Assembly: GCF_003724155.1 (NCBI RefSeq)
Contig: NZ_RJJQ01000022.1
Coordinates: 19,434-83,433, forward strand
Direction of reading: 5' to 3'
Length of the DNA stretch: 64,000 nucleotides
Origin: Flexivirga caeni
GTDB lineage: Bacteria > Actinomycetota > Actinomycetes > Actinomycetales > Dermatophilaceae
Shown in pieces: positions 1 through 9,143 of this stretch. Numbering within the stretch: position 1 is the first letter of the stretch; each line of letters opens with the position of its first letter. The notes under the pieces were generated by a model. The model was not told the origin of the DNA. It did no database searches and worked only from the letters and a program-made list of their open reading frames with translations. Made by a program: the position numbers and the translations under genes.

Positions 1-1162
1 AGCTCGGCACGCTCGGCCGGCCCTTGCGCGCCGTCGCCGGGCGGTCCGGCACCGCCGGCTCCGGCTCGGTGTCGGGCTCGGCCGCTGCTTCGGGGTCGGG
101 CTCCGGCGCGGCCGCTGCTGCGGGCTCCGGCTCCAGATCGGCGAAGAGGTCCGCGGTGCCGGTCACCGGGTCGTGACCCAGCTCGTCGACCGACGGCTTC
201 GCGGGCTGGGCGGCCGGTGCCTGTTCGGCAAGTTCTTCCGGTCGCGGGTGCGAACCGAGCGGGGGTGCGGCGCCACTGGTGTCCAGGTGCTCCTGCGGGG
301 CGGCGTCGGCGGGGAAGACCGGCTCTGCCTTCGCGCGCCCCTTGCGGCCACGGCTCTTGGAGCGCTCCCGCATCGCGGCGACCAGGTCGACCGGGCGCTG
401 CGCAGGATCGGTCGGCGGCAGCGCCGAACCGGCCGGATGCGTCGGTATGGCGGTGGCCGACGTTCGGCCGCCGCGCACCCGGCGCACCGGCGTCGTGGGT
501 TTGGCGTCGAGCCCGCCCTCGGCCTCGACGTCATAGACCGACACGTCGCGCGCGCTCCGGCGGTCCGACAGCGCGCCGGGTGAGTTCTCGTCCTCGCCGA
601 GCCACCGCGCCTCGTCGTCCACGGCGTCGAGGATCCGCCCGCGCACGTCGAAGTGCCAGGCGGCCTGCCGCTGCCGGCCCCCGGCGGGGAAGCCGCAGAT
701 CACCGTCCACGTGCCGTCGTGGCCGCGCCAGGCATCCCAGACGATGTCATCGGCGGCGACCCCGCGACCGTCCAGGCGGCGCTCCACCCGCTGCCCGAAG
801 GTCGAGTCGGCGCGGCCGGACCCCCCGACGGCGAGCTGCCGGGCCAGGTCGGCAATGTGGTCGCGCTCGGCGCGGATCGGCCCTTCGTAGCGCAGCACCT
901 TCTCGGTGGTCCAGTCGGCTCGCTCGGCGACGTCGTCGACCGAGACCCCGGCGCGCAGCAGTGCCTGCACATCGCGCGGGCGCAGTTCGTCGGGCACCGG
1001 GATCGAACCCACGTCGGTCGACGGGCGCTGCCGTGCCGGGCGCAGCGCAGCGCGCAACGAGTCATCGATGGGCAGCCGGAGATCTGCGGTCTCGGTGTCG
1101 CCCTCGGCAAGTAGCAGGTGACCGCCGTCGTCGTCGACGCCGATGAGTCGCAACTCCCGCAT
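1..1162 (-). CDS. sepH: Septation protein SepH (DUF3071), C-terminus off the left edge
   Basis: The complement reads as one open frame from ATG at 1162 to the window edge, about 387 residues, starting MRELRLIGVDDDGGHLLLAE. SepH is an actinobacterial cell-division protein that binds FtsZ through its N-terminal DUF3071 domain and promotes filament bundling. The first ~170 residues match that domain, with a helix-turn-helix-like segment near residues 60-85 (RDVQALLRAGVSVDDVAERA). The rest is a Pro/Glu/Ala-rich linker. The last visible residues, KGRPSVPS, are the start of the conserved C-terminal tail of this family, so probably only ~10-15 residues are missing. A GGGAGA ribosome site precedes the ATG. 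It diverges from the ferrochelatase gene. No stop lies inside the window, so the gene is incomplete here. Confidence 0.85.
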   Translation of the reverse strand, partial: MRELRLIGVDDDGGHLLLAEGDTETADLRLPIDDSLRAALRPARQRPSTDVGSIPVPDELRPRDVQALLRAGVSVDDVAERADWTTEKVLRYEGPIRAERDHIADLARQLAVGGSGRADSTFGQRVERRLDGRGVAADDIVWDAWRGHDGTWTVICGFPAGGRQRQAAWHFDVRGRILDAVDDEARWLGEDENSPGALSDRRSARDVSVYDVEAEGGLDAKPTTPVRRVRGGRTSATAIPTHPAGSALPPTDPAQRPVDLVAAMRERSKSRGRKGRAKAEPVFPADAAPQEHLDTSGAAPPLGSHPRPEELAEQAPAAQPAKPSVDELGHDPVTGTADLFADLEPEPAAAAAPEPDPEAAAEPDTEPEPAVPDRPATARKGRPSVPS

Positions 1163-1339
1163 GTGCGTGTCTCCCAGATAGCCCGTGATGCGCTGCATTC
1201 AGCCGCAGCCAACCATGCCACGGCACGCTACGCGGACCGTGCAGGGCGCGCCGGACGGGCCCTGGCGGGAGTCGTACGCTGGCCGAGGCCGACCCACCGG
1301 GCGGCACCATCACGACCCTCGCGAGGAGATCCCGCAGCA

Positions 1340-2491
1340 ATGTCGTCGCCGATCGCCGAATCCCCTGACGCACAGCCGAAGCCGCTCCAGGAGCAACTGC
1401 TCCTGGAGCCGTATGACGCAGTGGTCGTCCTGTCCTTCGGCGGACCCGAGGGTCCCGAGGAGGTGATGCCGTTCCTGCGCCGGGTGACCGGTGGACGCGG
1501 CATACCCGACTCGCGCCTCGAAGAGGTCGCCGAGCACTACTACGCCCGCGGCGGCCGCAGCCCGATCAACGGCCAGACGCGCGCGCTGCAGGAGGCGGTT
1601 CGCGGCGAGTTGCGGCGGCGCGGCTACTCCACCCCGGTGCTGGTCGCCAACCGCAACAGCGAGCCGTTTCTGGCCGATGTGCTGCGTGGCACGCACGACG
1701 CCGGAGCCGAGCGGGTGCTGGTCGTCACGACGAGTGCCTATGCGTCGTACAGCTCGTGCCGGCAGTACCGCGAGGACATCGCCGGCGCGCTCGCCGAGCT
1801 CGCCGACGAGGGACGCACGCTGGTGGTGGACAAGATCCGCCAGTACGCCACGCACCCCAGCTTCGCCCGGGTGAACATCCGGCTGGTGACCGAGGCGGTG
1901 CGCGCGTGCGGACAGCCGGAAGACGACAAGCTGCGGCTCGTCTTCGTCACCCACTCCATCCCGAACGCGATGGATGACACTTCGGGCCCCGGTGACGGCG
2001 AGGGAAACCTCTACGACCACCAGCACGACGAGATTGCCCACGTGATCCTGGACGAGGCGGGCATCACTCTCGACCGCAACCTGTCTGGGGCCCTGGTCTA
2101 CTGCTCGCGATCAGGCCGGCCCGAGCAGCCCTGGCTGGAGCCGGACGTGAATGACCACCTGCGCCGGCTGGCCGAGGACGGCATCACCGATGTGGTGGTA
2201 GCGCCGATCGGCTTCGTCTCCGACCACATGGAGGTCGTGCACGACCTGGACACCGAAGCGGCCGAGACCGCCGCCGAGGTGGGGCTGCGGATGACCCGGG
2301 TGCCGACCGTCGGCACCGATGCGGAGTTCGTGATGGGGCTGGTCGACCTGGTCGAGGAGCGGGCCGCCCAGGCCCGTGGTGAGCGGGTCGACCCGATCGC
2401 CTGGCCGGGTGCGGCGATGCCGCCCGTCTGTGCGGCCGGGTGCTGCCCCAACTTGCGCACCGCCAAGCCCGCAGCGTGCGGAAAGGACTGA
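1340..2491 (+). CDS. cpfC: Coproporphyrin III ferrochelatase (ferrochelatase family)
   Basis: The 383-residue product is a ferrochelatase that inserts Fe2+ into coproporphyrin III in the actinobacterial haem route (also called hemH). I start at ATG 1340, preceded by GAGGAG; the frame is open further upstream but that part is not conserved-looking. Visible motifs are AVVVLSFGGPEGPEEVMPFL near the N-terminus, the SCRQYRED segment around residue 140 with the Cys known as a [2Fe-2S] ligand in actinobacterial enzymes, THSIP near 210, and a C-terminal Cys cluster (CAAGCC). The other haem genes hemE, hemY and hemQ lie at 35.9-42.5 kb, so the pathway is split. The stop is 4 bp before the next ATG, implying co-transcription with the phosphatase-like gene. 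Confidence 0.93.
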   Translation: MSSPIAESPDAQPKPLQEQLLLEPYDAVVVLSFGGPEGPEEVMPFLRRVTGGRGIPDSRLEEVAEHYYARGGRSPINGQTRALQEAVRGELRRRGYSTPVLVANRNSEPFLADVLRGTHDAGAERVLVVTTSAYASYSSCRQYREDIAGALAELADEGRTLVVDKIRQYATHPSFARVNIRLVTEAVRACGQPEDDKLRLVFVTHSIPNAMDDTSGPGDGEGNLYDHQHDEIAHVILDEAGITLDRNLSGALVYCSRSGRPEQPWLEPDVNDHLRRLAEDGITDVVVAPIGFVSDHMEVVHDLDTEAAETAAEVGLRMTRVPTVGTDAEFVMGLVDLVEERAAQARGERVDPIAWPGAAMPPVCAAGCCPNLRTAKPAACGKD

Positions 2492-2495
2492 CGCG

Positions 2496-3311
2496 ATGAC
2501 CATTGCCGAGCTTGAGCAGCTGGAGCAACTCGCCTGCGAGGTGGCTCGCGCCGCCGGTGAGCTGATCGTGGGCGAGCGTCCCGAGCGGCTCGGGGTCGCG
2601 GCGACCAAGTCCACCGCGACGGACGTGGTGACCGTCATGGACCGCCGCAGCGAAGAGTTGCTGCGTACCCGCCTGGAGGAGGCACGCCCCGCTGACGGCG
2701 TCCTGGGCGAGGAGGGTTCGGCGACGTCGTCGCGCAGCGGCATCACCTGGGTGGTTGACCCGATCGACGGCACCGTCAACTACCTCTACGAGCTGCCGGG
2801 GTATGCCGTGTCGGTCGCCGCGTGCACCGGCGACGTGCACACACCGGGTCAGTGGGAGGCGATCGCGGGCGCGGTGCTCAACCCGTCGACCGGCGAGCTC
2901 TTCCACGCGCGCACGGGCGGCGGCGCGTTCCTGGAGTATGCCGGCCGGACCACCCGCCTGCACGTGACCAAGCAGGCCGACCTGGCGTTCAGCCTGATCG
3001 GGACCGGCTTCGGTTACGACCCCGGGAAGCGGCGCAGGCAGGCGGCGATCGTCCTGGATCTGATCCCGCAGATCCGGGACATCCGCCGCGCCGGCAGCGC
3101 GGCCGTTGACCTGTGCTCGGTGGCGGCTGGCCGGCTGGACGGTTACTACGAGTCCGGCCTCAACCCCTGGGATCTGGCTGCGGGCTGGGTGATCGTGACC
3201 GAGGCGAGCGGGGTGGTGCGCGGTGTCGCGGGTGGGCCGCCCAGCTCCGACCTGGTCGTCGCCGGCTGCCCCGAGCAGGTCGCGGCGCTCAGCCCGCTGG
3301 TCGATCGCTGA
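2496..3311 (+). CDS. Inositol monophosphatase family protein
   Basis: The 271-residue protein has the Mg2+-dependent phosphatase signature of the IMPase family: GEEG near residue 72, WVVDPIDGTVN near 86-96 and a second metal site in NPWDLAAG near 225. Family members dephosphorylate inositol phosphates, histidinol phosphate or related sugar phosphates; the substrate cannot be read from sequence. ATG 2496 follows GGAAAGG, which overlaps the end of the ferrochelatase gene, so the pair is probably one transcript. Confidence 0.88.
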   Translation: MTIAELEQLEQLACEVARAAGELIVGERPERLGVAATKSTATDVVTVMDRRSEELLRTRLEEARPADGVLGEEGSATSSRSGITWVVDPIDGTVNYLYELPGYAVSVAACTGDVHTPGQWEAIAGAVLNPSTGELFHARTGGGAFLEYAGRTTRLHVTKQADLAFSLIGTGFGYDPGKRRRQAAIVLDLIPQIRDIRRAGSAAVDLCSVAAGRLDGYYESGLNPWDLAAGWVIVTEASGVVRGVAGGPPSSDLVVAGCPEQVAALSPLVDR

Positions 3312-3462
3312 GCGCTCCGGGCGCCGCAGAACCGACCCCGCCCTGCGGACATTCGGGCCGATAGGGCAAAATCCCCGCGGTCCGGGCACAAAATGTGGGC
3401 GTCCAGCGTTATTGCGCGCGAAGACGCCGAAAGATGGGCGACGAGGAGACGGGACACACGCA

Positions 3463-3762
3463 ATGGCAACTGATTACGACGCTCCGCGGAAGAGCGACGA
3501 CGACCTCGAGAACGACTCGATCGAGGAGCTGAAGGCGCGCCGCAACGACAAGAGCACCTCCAATGTCGACGTGGACGAGACGGAGCAGGCGGAAGGCTTC
3601 GAGCTGCCGGGGGCGGACCTGTCCGGTGAGCAGCTTTCGGTGCAGGTGATTCCGCGTCAGGCGGACGAGTTCACCTGTTCCAAGTGCTTCCTGGTGCACC
3701 ACCGCAGCCAGCTGGCCAAGGAAGAGGGCGGCCTGCCGGTCTGCACCGAGTGCGCGGCCTGA
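3463..3762 (+). CDS. DUF4193 zinc-ribbon protein
   Basis: The 99-residue protein starts MATDYDAPRKSDDDLENDSI and has an acidic N-terminal half. It ends in a zinc-ribbon-like knuckle pair, CSKC ... CTEC, around residues 70-98. This is the actinobacterial DUF4193 family, abundant but of unestablished function. ATG 3463 follows ACGAGGAG at 3441-3448. The gene sits 3 bp before dut, an arrangement common in actinobacteria. The 150 bp upstream carry no other gene and probably contain its promoter. Confidence 0.88.
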   Translation: MATDYDAPRKSDDDLENDSIEELKARRNDKSTSNVDVDETEQAEGFELPGADLSGEQLSVQVIPRQADEFTCSKCFLVHHRSQLAKEEGGLPVCTECAA

Positions 3763-3765
3763 CCG

Positions 3766-4218
3766 ATGCACGAACTGCGCGTGGCGGTGCGGCAACTCGA
3801 CCCCGAGTTGCCGTTGCCGTCATACGCCCGTCCGGGTGACGCCGGCGCCGACCTGCACGCCCGCACGAACGTCACGATCGAGCCGGGGGAGCGCGCCATG
3901 GTGCCGACCGGCATCGCGATCGCGCTGCCGGAGGGGTATGCCGCCTTCGTGCATCCGCGGTCGGGGCTTGCCGCCCGGCACGGTGTCACGACCCTGAACG
4001 GCCCGGGCACTGTCGACGCCGGATACCGCGGCGAGATCCAGGTCAACCTGATCAATCTCGACCGGCAGGAGGCGTTCACCGTGCGACGCGGCGACCGGAT
4101 CGCCCAGCTGGTCGTGCAGCAGGTTGCCGCGATCCGCTGGGAGGCGACAGATTCGCTTCCGGAGTCGGTCAGGGGCGACACTGGGCATGGAGCCAGCGGC
4201 GGCTTCGCCGGCCGCTGA
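3766..4218 (+). CDS. dut: dUTP diphosphatase
   Basis: A 150-residue trimeric-type dUTPase that hydrolyses dUTP to dUMP, keeping uracil out of DNA and supplying dUMP for dTMP synthesis. All five family motifs are visible in order: PGDAGADL, PTGIAIALP, HPRSGLAARHGVT followed by GTVDAGYRGEI with the catalytic Asp, GDRIAQLV, and the Gly-rich C-terminal arm RGDTGHGASGGF. In the arm, Asp-Thr replaces the more usual small residues after RG. It follows the DUF4193 gene by 3 bp and precedes DUF3710. Confidence 0.95.
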   Translation: MHELRVAVRQLDPELPLPSYARPGDAGADLHARTNVTIEPGERAMVPTGIAIALPEGYAAFVHPRSGLAARHGVTTLNGPGTVDAGYRGEIQVNLINLDRQEAFTVRRGDRIAQLVVQQVAAIRWEATDSLPESVRGDTGHGASGGFAGR

Positions 4219-4275
4219 TCACACGCGACACCACATCATCCGAGCAGATCGACGAGACAAAGGGGCACGAGCGCA

Positions 4276-5157
4276 GTGGCACTCTTCCGGCGCAAGGCCA
4301 AGGATCAGGCGGCCGACGAGGTCGACGTCACCACCGAGGTCGAGCAGGACAGCGGCGCCGATGTCACGGACGTTGCCGACGCGGACGCCGCGGACGAGGT
4401 GGACGCCGACGAAGCCGCCGTGGACGAAAGCGAGGCCGACGGCGAAAGCGACGAAGACGAGTCGCGCACCCGGCTGCCGCGCCCCTTCGACCTGGACCGC
4501 TCGGATGGCCCGTTCGACCGCAGCGAGGTCAAGAACGTCGACGGGCTGCTCGACTTCGGAGCGGTCGCCATCGCTCCGCAGCCCGGCATGGAGTTGCGCC
4601 TGGACGTCGACGACGCCGGGCAGGAGATCACCGGCCTGACCGCCGTGCTGGACGACGCTGCGTGCCAACTGCAGGCGTTCGCCGCGCCGAAGAGCCGGGG
4701 TGTGTGGGACGCCATCCGCGACGAGATCGCCGACAACCTCCTCGCCGGCGGCGGCACCGCCGAGGAGAAGCTCGGGCCGCTCGGCATCGAGTTGCACACC
4801 CGGATGCCCACGCGAGGCCCGGATGGCCGCACCACCTTCGCGCCGGCACGGTTCGTCGGCGTCGACGGCCCGCGCTGGTTCCTGCGGGTCGTGCTGTCGG
4901 GCAACGCCGCGATCGACGAGGCGGCCGGTGACCGGTTGCTGGACTTCGTGCGCCAGACCGTCATCACGCGAGGCGGCGAGCCGCGGGCGCCACGCGAGAT
5001 GCTGCCGCTGCAGATCCCGCAGGACATCCAGGCGCAGGCCGACGCGGAGGCCGCAGCGGATCCGAATGCCGCGCCGTGTCGGACCGGCGACCGGTCCGAC
5101 ACGGCTGATGACTTCAAGCCGTTCGAGCGCGGCCCGGAAATCACCGAGGTCCGTTGA
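4276..5157 (+). CDS. DUF3710 domain-containing protein
   Basis: A 293-residue protein from GTG 4276 (MALFRRKAKDQAADEVD), with AAAGGGG upstream. The first ~65 residues are a very acidic low-complexity tail. The DUF3710 domain follows from about residue 70 (RLPRPFDLDRSDGPFDRSE) to about 260. Function is not established; the gene is conserved between dut and an OB-fold gene in many actinobacteria, which is the arrangement seen here. Confidence 0.88.
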   Translation: MALFRRKAKDQAADEVDVTTEVEQDSGADVTDVADADAADEVDADEAAVDESEADGESDEDESRTRLPRPFDLDRSDGPFDRSEVKNVDGLLDFGAVAIAPQPGMELRLDVDDAGQEITGLTAVLDDAACQLQAFAAPKSRGVWDAIRDEIADNLLAGGGTAEEKLGPLGIELHTRMPTRGPDGRTTFAPARFVGVDGPRWFLRVVLSGNAAIDEAAGDRLLDFVRQTVITRGGEPRAPREMLPLQIPQDIQAQADAEAAADPNAAPCRTGDRSDTADDFKPFERGPEITEVR

Positions 5158-5176
5158 GATGGAAGGACACTGAGCC

Positions 5177-5548
5177 ATGGGCTGGAAGTCATCGCTCGGC
5201 AGGGTGGCCGACCGCCTCACCAAACCGGACGAGCAGCTGGAAAGCGACGACCTGCGCGAGAGCACCCGCAAGCTCGGCGCCACGCCGATCTGTGACGCAC
5301 AGGACCGATCGATCGTCTCGTGCTGCGGCACGGTACGCAGTGTGAGCCTGCGTCCGCGCGCCGAGTCCGTGCCGGCCCTGGTTGTCGACCTGGATGACGG
5401 CAGCCGCACCATGAACCTCGTCTGGCTGGGCCGGCGCAAGATCGCCGGCATCGAGCCGGGCACCTACCTGAAGGTCCATGGCCGGGTCACCTACCTGAAG
5501 GGCACCCCGACGATCTTCAACCCCTCCTACGAGATCAGGGCTCGCTGA
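5177..5548 (+). CDS. OB-fold nucleic-acid-binding domain protein
   Basis: A 123-residue protein (MGWKSSLGRVADRLTKPDEQ) preceded by GGAAGGA. The segment from about residue 45 to 120 reads as an OB-fold: IVSCCGTVRSVSLRP, ALVVDLDDGSRTMNLVWLGRR, GTYLKVHGRVTY. This small protein regularly accompanies DUF3710 in actinobacteria and probably binds nucleic acid, but no role is established. Its stop codon lies inside the first copy of a 29-bp direct repeat. Confidence 0.85.
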   Translation: MGWKSSLGRVADRLTKPDEQLESDDLRESTRKLGATPICDAQDRSIVSCCGTVRSVSLRPRAESVPALVVDLDDGSRTMNLVWLGRRKIAGIEPGTYLKVHGRVTYLKGTPTIFNPSYEIRAR

Positions 5549-5662
5549 GTTTGTTGGCTTCGACTCCTCGCAACAGCCGGCGAGCGGCGCACGAACAAGT
5601 TCGTTGAGCCGCCCTCCGTCTGTCGGTCGTCGTCTCGCTGAGCTATTGGCTTCGACTCCTCG
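5541..5662. repeat. Pair of ~29-bp direct repeats
   Basis: CTCGCTGAG...TTGGCTTCGACTCCTCG occurs at 5541-5570 and again at 5634-5662, differing by a few bases after GAG. The first copy includes the stop codon of the OB-fold gene. Between them lies CGAACAAGTTCGTTGAGC, resembling Micrococcales intergenic palindromes. The repeats separate convergent genes and may act in transcript termination. Confidence 0.6.
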
Positions 5663-5670
5663 GTGAAGTT

Positions 5671-6372
5671 CTAGTCGCTGGCCGCGGGGGAGTGCGTGCG
5701 GATCTCGTTCGCCGGTCGCCCGGTGAGCACCGCGCCCAGCGACTGCTCCGCCTCCGGGGTGGCCAGCAGCAACAGTTCGTCGAGCGCCTCGATCGCGTCG
5801 AACGGTGTCGGCGCGATCGGCACGTTGTCGCGGATGATGCCGACCAGCACGCACTCCGGCGGAAGCTCCAGCTGGCTGACGGCGACACCGACATTCGGGC
5901 TGTCCGCGGGCACGGTGATCTCGACCATCGTGGCCTTGCCCTGCTGGAACTGGAAGAGTCGCACCAGGTCGCCGACGCTGACGGCTTCCTCCACCAGTGC
6001 GGTCATCAGGCGCGGCGTCGAGACGGCGACATCCACACCCCACGCCTCGTCGAACATCCACTCATTCTTCGGGTTGTTCACCCGGGCCACCGTGCGGTTG
6101 ATGCCGAATTCAGTCTTGGCCAGCAGGGAGACCACCAGGTTGACCTTGTCGTCGCCCGTGGCACAGACGACGACGTCGCACGTCTCCAGGTCGGCCTCGC
6201 GCAGCGTGGCGATCTCACACGCGTCGGCGAGCAGCCACGACGCTTCCGGCACCGAGCTGGAGCGCGACTCCTCGGCATACTTGTCGATGATGAGCACCTG
6301 GTGCTTGCGCAGGATCAATTCCCGCGCGATCGAGCGGCCGACACTCCCGGCGCCGACGACGACAACTCGCAT
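5671..6372 (-). CDS. TrkA-type potassium uptake regulatory protein
   Basis: A 233-residue cytoplasmic gating subunit of a Trk/Ktr K+ channel. The N-terminal RCK Rossmann fold starts MRVVVVGAGSVGRSIAREL, with the dinucleotide Gly motif GAGSVG and Asp31 (IIDK) at the ribose position. The RCK-C domain covers about residues 140-220. It follows a second TrkA-type gene by 37 bp in the same direction, so the two probably form a heteromeric pair. No TrkH-type channel gene is in the window. Confidence 0.9.
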   Translation of the reverse strand: MRVVVVGAGSVGRSIARELILRKHQVLIIDKYAEESRSSSVPEASWLLADACEIATLREADLETCDVVVCATGDDKVNLVVSLLAKTEFGINRTVARVNNPKNEWMFDEAWGVDVAVSTPRLMTALVEEAVSVGDLVRLFQFQQGKATMVEITVPADSPNVGVAVSQLELPPECVLVGIIRDNVPIAPTPFDAIEALDELLLLATPEAEQSLGAVLTGRPANEIRTHSPAASD

Positions 6373-6409
6373 GTGACGTATCTCCTTGTGCTGCAGTTGT
6401 TTTCGGCGG

Positions 6410-7072
6410 TCAGTCGGCTGGCTTGGTGGATTTGAGCAGCGCCTCGATCTCCTGGACGCGACCGCTCGGCAGGCTCAGGTGCAGCAGGTCGCCCTCCTGG
6501 AAGACCGAGTCCGGCTCGGGGATCATCCCGTCGCCGAAACGCGTGAGATAGGCGACCCGGGAGCCGGTCTCTTCCTCGATGTGCCGCAAGGGGGTGCCGA
6601 TCCACGAAGGATCCGGCGGGATCTCGGCGATAATCACCTTGCCGCTGGCGTCGGTGTGCACCGGCAGCGCGCCCATCGGCAGGACCTTGCGCAGGATCTG
6701 GTCGCTGGTCCAGCGGACGGTCGCAACCGTCGGTATGCCGAGGCGCTCGTAGACCTCCGCCCGGCCCGGGTCGTAGATGCGCGCCACGACGTTGTCGATG
6801 TCGAACGTCTCACGCGCTACGCGGGCGGCCAGGATGTTCGAGTTGTCACCGCTGCTGACCGCGGCGAATGCGTCCGCGCCCTTGATCCCGGCCCGGATCA
6901 AGGTGTCCCGGTCGAAGCCGACGCCGGCGACGCGGCGTCCTTCGAAGCTCGGGCCGAGGCGCCGGAACGCCGACTCGTCCTGGTCGATGACGGCGACTTC
7001 CTGGCCGTGCTTCTCCAGGCTCAGCGCCAGCATCGAGCCGACTCGGCCGCAACCCATGATCACGAAGTACAC
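6410..7072 (-). CDS. TrkA-type potassium uptake protein, second copy
   Basis: A 220-residue RCK protein. The frame is open further upstream, but the conserved start is GTG 7072, giving MYFVIMGCGRVGSMLALSL with the GCGRVG nucleotide-binding turn. RCK-C lies around residues 135-215. It lies directly upstream of the first TrkA gene and diverges from the APC permease 67 bp away. No good ribosome site is visible before GTG 7072. The paired genes match the actinobacterial CeoB/CeoC arrangement. Confidence 0.87.
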   Translation of the reverse strand: MYFVIMGCGRVGSMLALSLEKHGQEVAVIDQDESAFRRLGPSFEGRRVAGVGFDRDTLIRAGIKGADAFAAVSSGDNSNILAARVARETFDIDNVVARIYDPGRAEVYERLGIPTVATVRWTSDQILRKVLPMGALPVHTDASGKVIIAEIPPDPSWIGTPLRHIEEETGSRVAYLTRFGDGMIPEPDSVFQEGDLLHLSLPSGRVQEIEALLKSTKPAD

Positions 7073-7125
7073 GGAGGGAAACGCTACCGGAGGAAGTCGC
7101 TGCCGACGCACCCGCACCGCGGCCC

Positions 7126-7131
7126 TACACT
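7126..7131 (+). promoter_or_regulatory. Putative -10 box for a leaderless APC permease transcript
   Basis: TACACT ends 8 bp before GTG 7140 and there is no Shine-Dalgarno sequence. Transcription would therefore start at or next to the start codon. Leaderless mRNAs are common in actinobacteria. Confidence 0.45.
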
Positions 7132-7139
7132 TGCGCGTT

Positions 7140-9143
7140 GTGTCAGGCACAGGTCGCGCACTCAAGCGCCTCGTCGTCGGCCGCGCTATGCGCAGCGACC
7201 GACTCGGCGACACGTTGTTGCCGAAGAAGCTGGCGCTGCCCATCTTCGCCAGCGACGCCCTTTCGTCGGTTGCCTACGCTCCCGACGAGATTCTGCTGAC
7301 CCTCGGCACGGCCGGCGGTTCGTTCGCGTTCACCCATTCCTGGCAGATCACGCTCGCGGTGGTGTGCGTGATGGCGGTCGTCGTCGCGTCATACCGGCAG
7401 AACGTGCACGCCTACCCGTCCGGTGGCGGCGACTACGAGGTCGCCACCACCAACCTCGGGCCGAAGGCCGGGCTGACGGTGGCGTCCGCGCTGCTGGTCG
7501 ACTACACGCTGACGGTCGCGGTGTCGATCGCGTCGGGTGTCCAGAACGCCGCGTCCGCTCTGCCGTTCCTGCACGGGCACCAGGTGATCGTGGCGGTCCT
7601 GCTGATCATCGCGCTCACCGCGATGAACCTGCGCGGCGTGCGTGAGTCGGGCAGCTTCTTCGCCATACCCGTCTACCTGTTCATGCTCGGCGTGATCGCG
7701 CTCGCGATCGTGGGGGTGTTCCGGAAGCTCACCGGTGACCTGCCGATGGCCGAGACCGCGAAGTTCACCCTCGCCCCGCAGCCGCACATGGACACCCTGT
7801 CGCAGATCGCCGTGATCTTCCTGCTGCTGCGTGCGTTCTCCAGCGGGTGCGCCGCGCTGACCGGTGTGGAGGCGATCTCGAACGGCGTCCCGGCGTTCAA
7901 GAAGCCGAAGAGCAAGAACGCGGCGACGACCCTGTTGCTGATGGGGTCGATCTCGGTGGTGATGCTGGTGTCGATCGTGACGCTGGCCAACTGGACCGGC
8001 ATCCACATTCAAGATCCGGACAACCCCGGAAACCTGTTGCTGCACGGCAAGCCGGTCAAGGGGTATGACGAGGACACCGTCCTCGGGCAGCTCGCCCACT
8101 CGGTCTTCCACGGCTTCCTGCCCGGCATTGTCTTCGTGTCGATCGTGACCGGCATCATCCTGGTGCTGGCCGCGAACACGGCGTTCAACGGATTCCCGGT
8201 GCTGGCCTCGATCCTGGCCCGCGACGGGTGGCTGCCGCGTCAGCTGCACACCCGCGGTGACCGGCTCGCCTACTCCAACGGCATCCTGATCCTGGCCGGC
8301 GTCGCGATCCTGCTGGTCATCGTGTATGACGCCGAGCCGACCCGGCTGATCCAGCTCTACATCGTGGGCGTGTTCGTGTCGTTCACGACCAGCCAGATCG
8401 GCATGATCCGGCACTGGAACCGCAACCTGCGGCTGGACGAGCCGCCGATGCCGCGGGCACGGATGAAGCGCTCGCGGATCATCAACGCGGTCGGCGCCGT
8501 CATGTCGGGGACCGTGCTGGTCGTGGTGCTGCTGACCAAGTTCATGCACGGCGCGGGGTATGCCGTGGCGGCCATGGTGGTGCTCTTCGCGCTGATGGTG
8601 CAGATCCGGCGGCACTACACCAACGTCAGCAAGGAGTTGCTGCTGGCCGAAACCGACGACGACCAGTTGCTCCCGTCGCGGGTGCACGCGGTGGTGCTGG
8701 TCTCCAAGCTGCACAAGCCGACGATGCGGGCGCTCGCCTACGCGCGGGCGACCCGGCCGTCGGTGCTTGAAGCGATCACCGTCGAGGTGGATCCCGAGGA
8801 GACCAAGGCGCTCCAGGAGGAATGGGAGCGGCGCGAGATCCCGGTCACGCTGAAGATCATCGCCTCGCCGTACCGGGAGATCACCCGGCCGATCGTCAAC
8901 TACGTCAAGACCGTTCGCCGGGACAGTCCGCGCGACGTGGTGATGGTCTACATCCCGGAGTACGTCGTCGGCAAGTGGTACGAGCAGCTGTTGCACAACC
9001 AGTCGGCGCTGCGGCTGAAGTCGCGCCTGCTTTTCACCCCGGGCGTGCTCGTCGCGAGCGTCCCGTGGCAGCTGCGCTCCAGTCAGGGCCACGAACTGCG
9101 GTATGACGGGCCGGCCCCCGGCTCGGTGCGTAGGGGCCAGTGA
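7140..9143 (+). CDS. APC superfamily amino acid/cation permease
   Basis: A 667-residue polytopic membrane protein. The frame extends upstream, but the family start is GTG 7140 (MSGTGRALKRLVVGRAMRSD). About twelve hydrophobic segments are visible between residues ~35 and 480, beginning with LALPIFASDALSSVAYAPDE, the typical first helix and loop of this branch. A cytoplasmic C-terminal region of ~180 residues follows. Transport of amino acids or polyamines is the family expectation; the substrate is unknown. Its stop overlaps the next gene's GTG. Confidence 0.88.
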   Translation: MSGTGRALKRLVVGRAMRSDRLGDTLLPKKLALPIFASDALSSVAYAPDEILLTLGTAGGSFAFTHSWQITLAVVCVMAVVVASYRQNVHAYPSGGGDYEVATTNLGPKAGLTVASALLVDYTLTVAVSIASGVQNAASALPFLHGHQVIVAVLLIIALTAMNLRGVRESGSFFAIPVYLFMLGVIALAIVGVFRKLTGDLPMAETAKFTLAPQPHMDTLSQIAVIFLLLRAFSSGCAALTGVEAISNGVPAFKKPKSKNAATTLLLMGSISVVMLVSIVTLANWTGIHIQDPDNPGNLLLHGKPVKGYDEDTVLGQLAHSVFHGFLPGIVFVSIVTGIILVLAANTAFNGFPVLASILARDGWLPRQLHTRGDRLAYSNGILILAGVAILLVIVYDAEPTRLIQLYIVGVFVSFTTSQIGMIRHWNRNLRLDEPPMPRARMKRSRIINAVGAVMSGTVLVVVLLTKFMHGAGYAVAAMVVLFALMVQIRRHYTNVSKELLLAETDDDQLLPSRVHAVVLVSKLHKPTMRALAYARATRPSVLEAITVEVDPEETKALQEEWERREIPVTLKIIASPYREITRPIVNYVKTVRRDSPRDVVMVYIPEYVVGKWYEQLLHNQSALRLKSRLLFTPGVLVASVPWQLRSSQGHELRYDGPAPGSVRRGQ

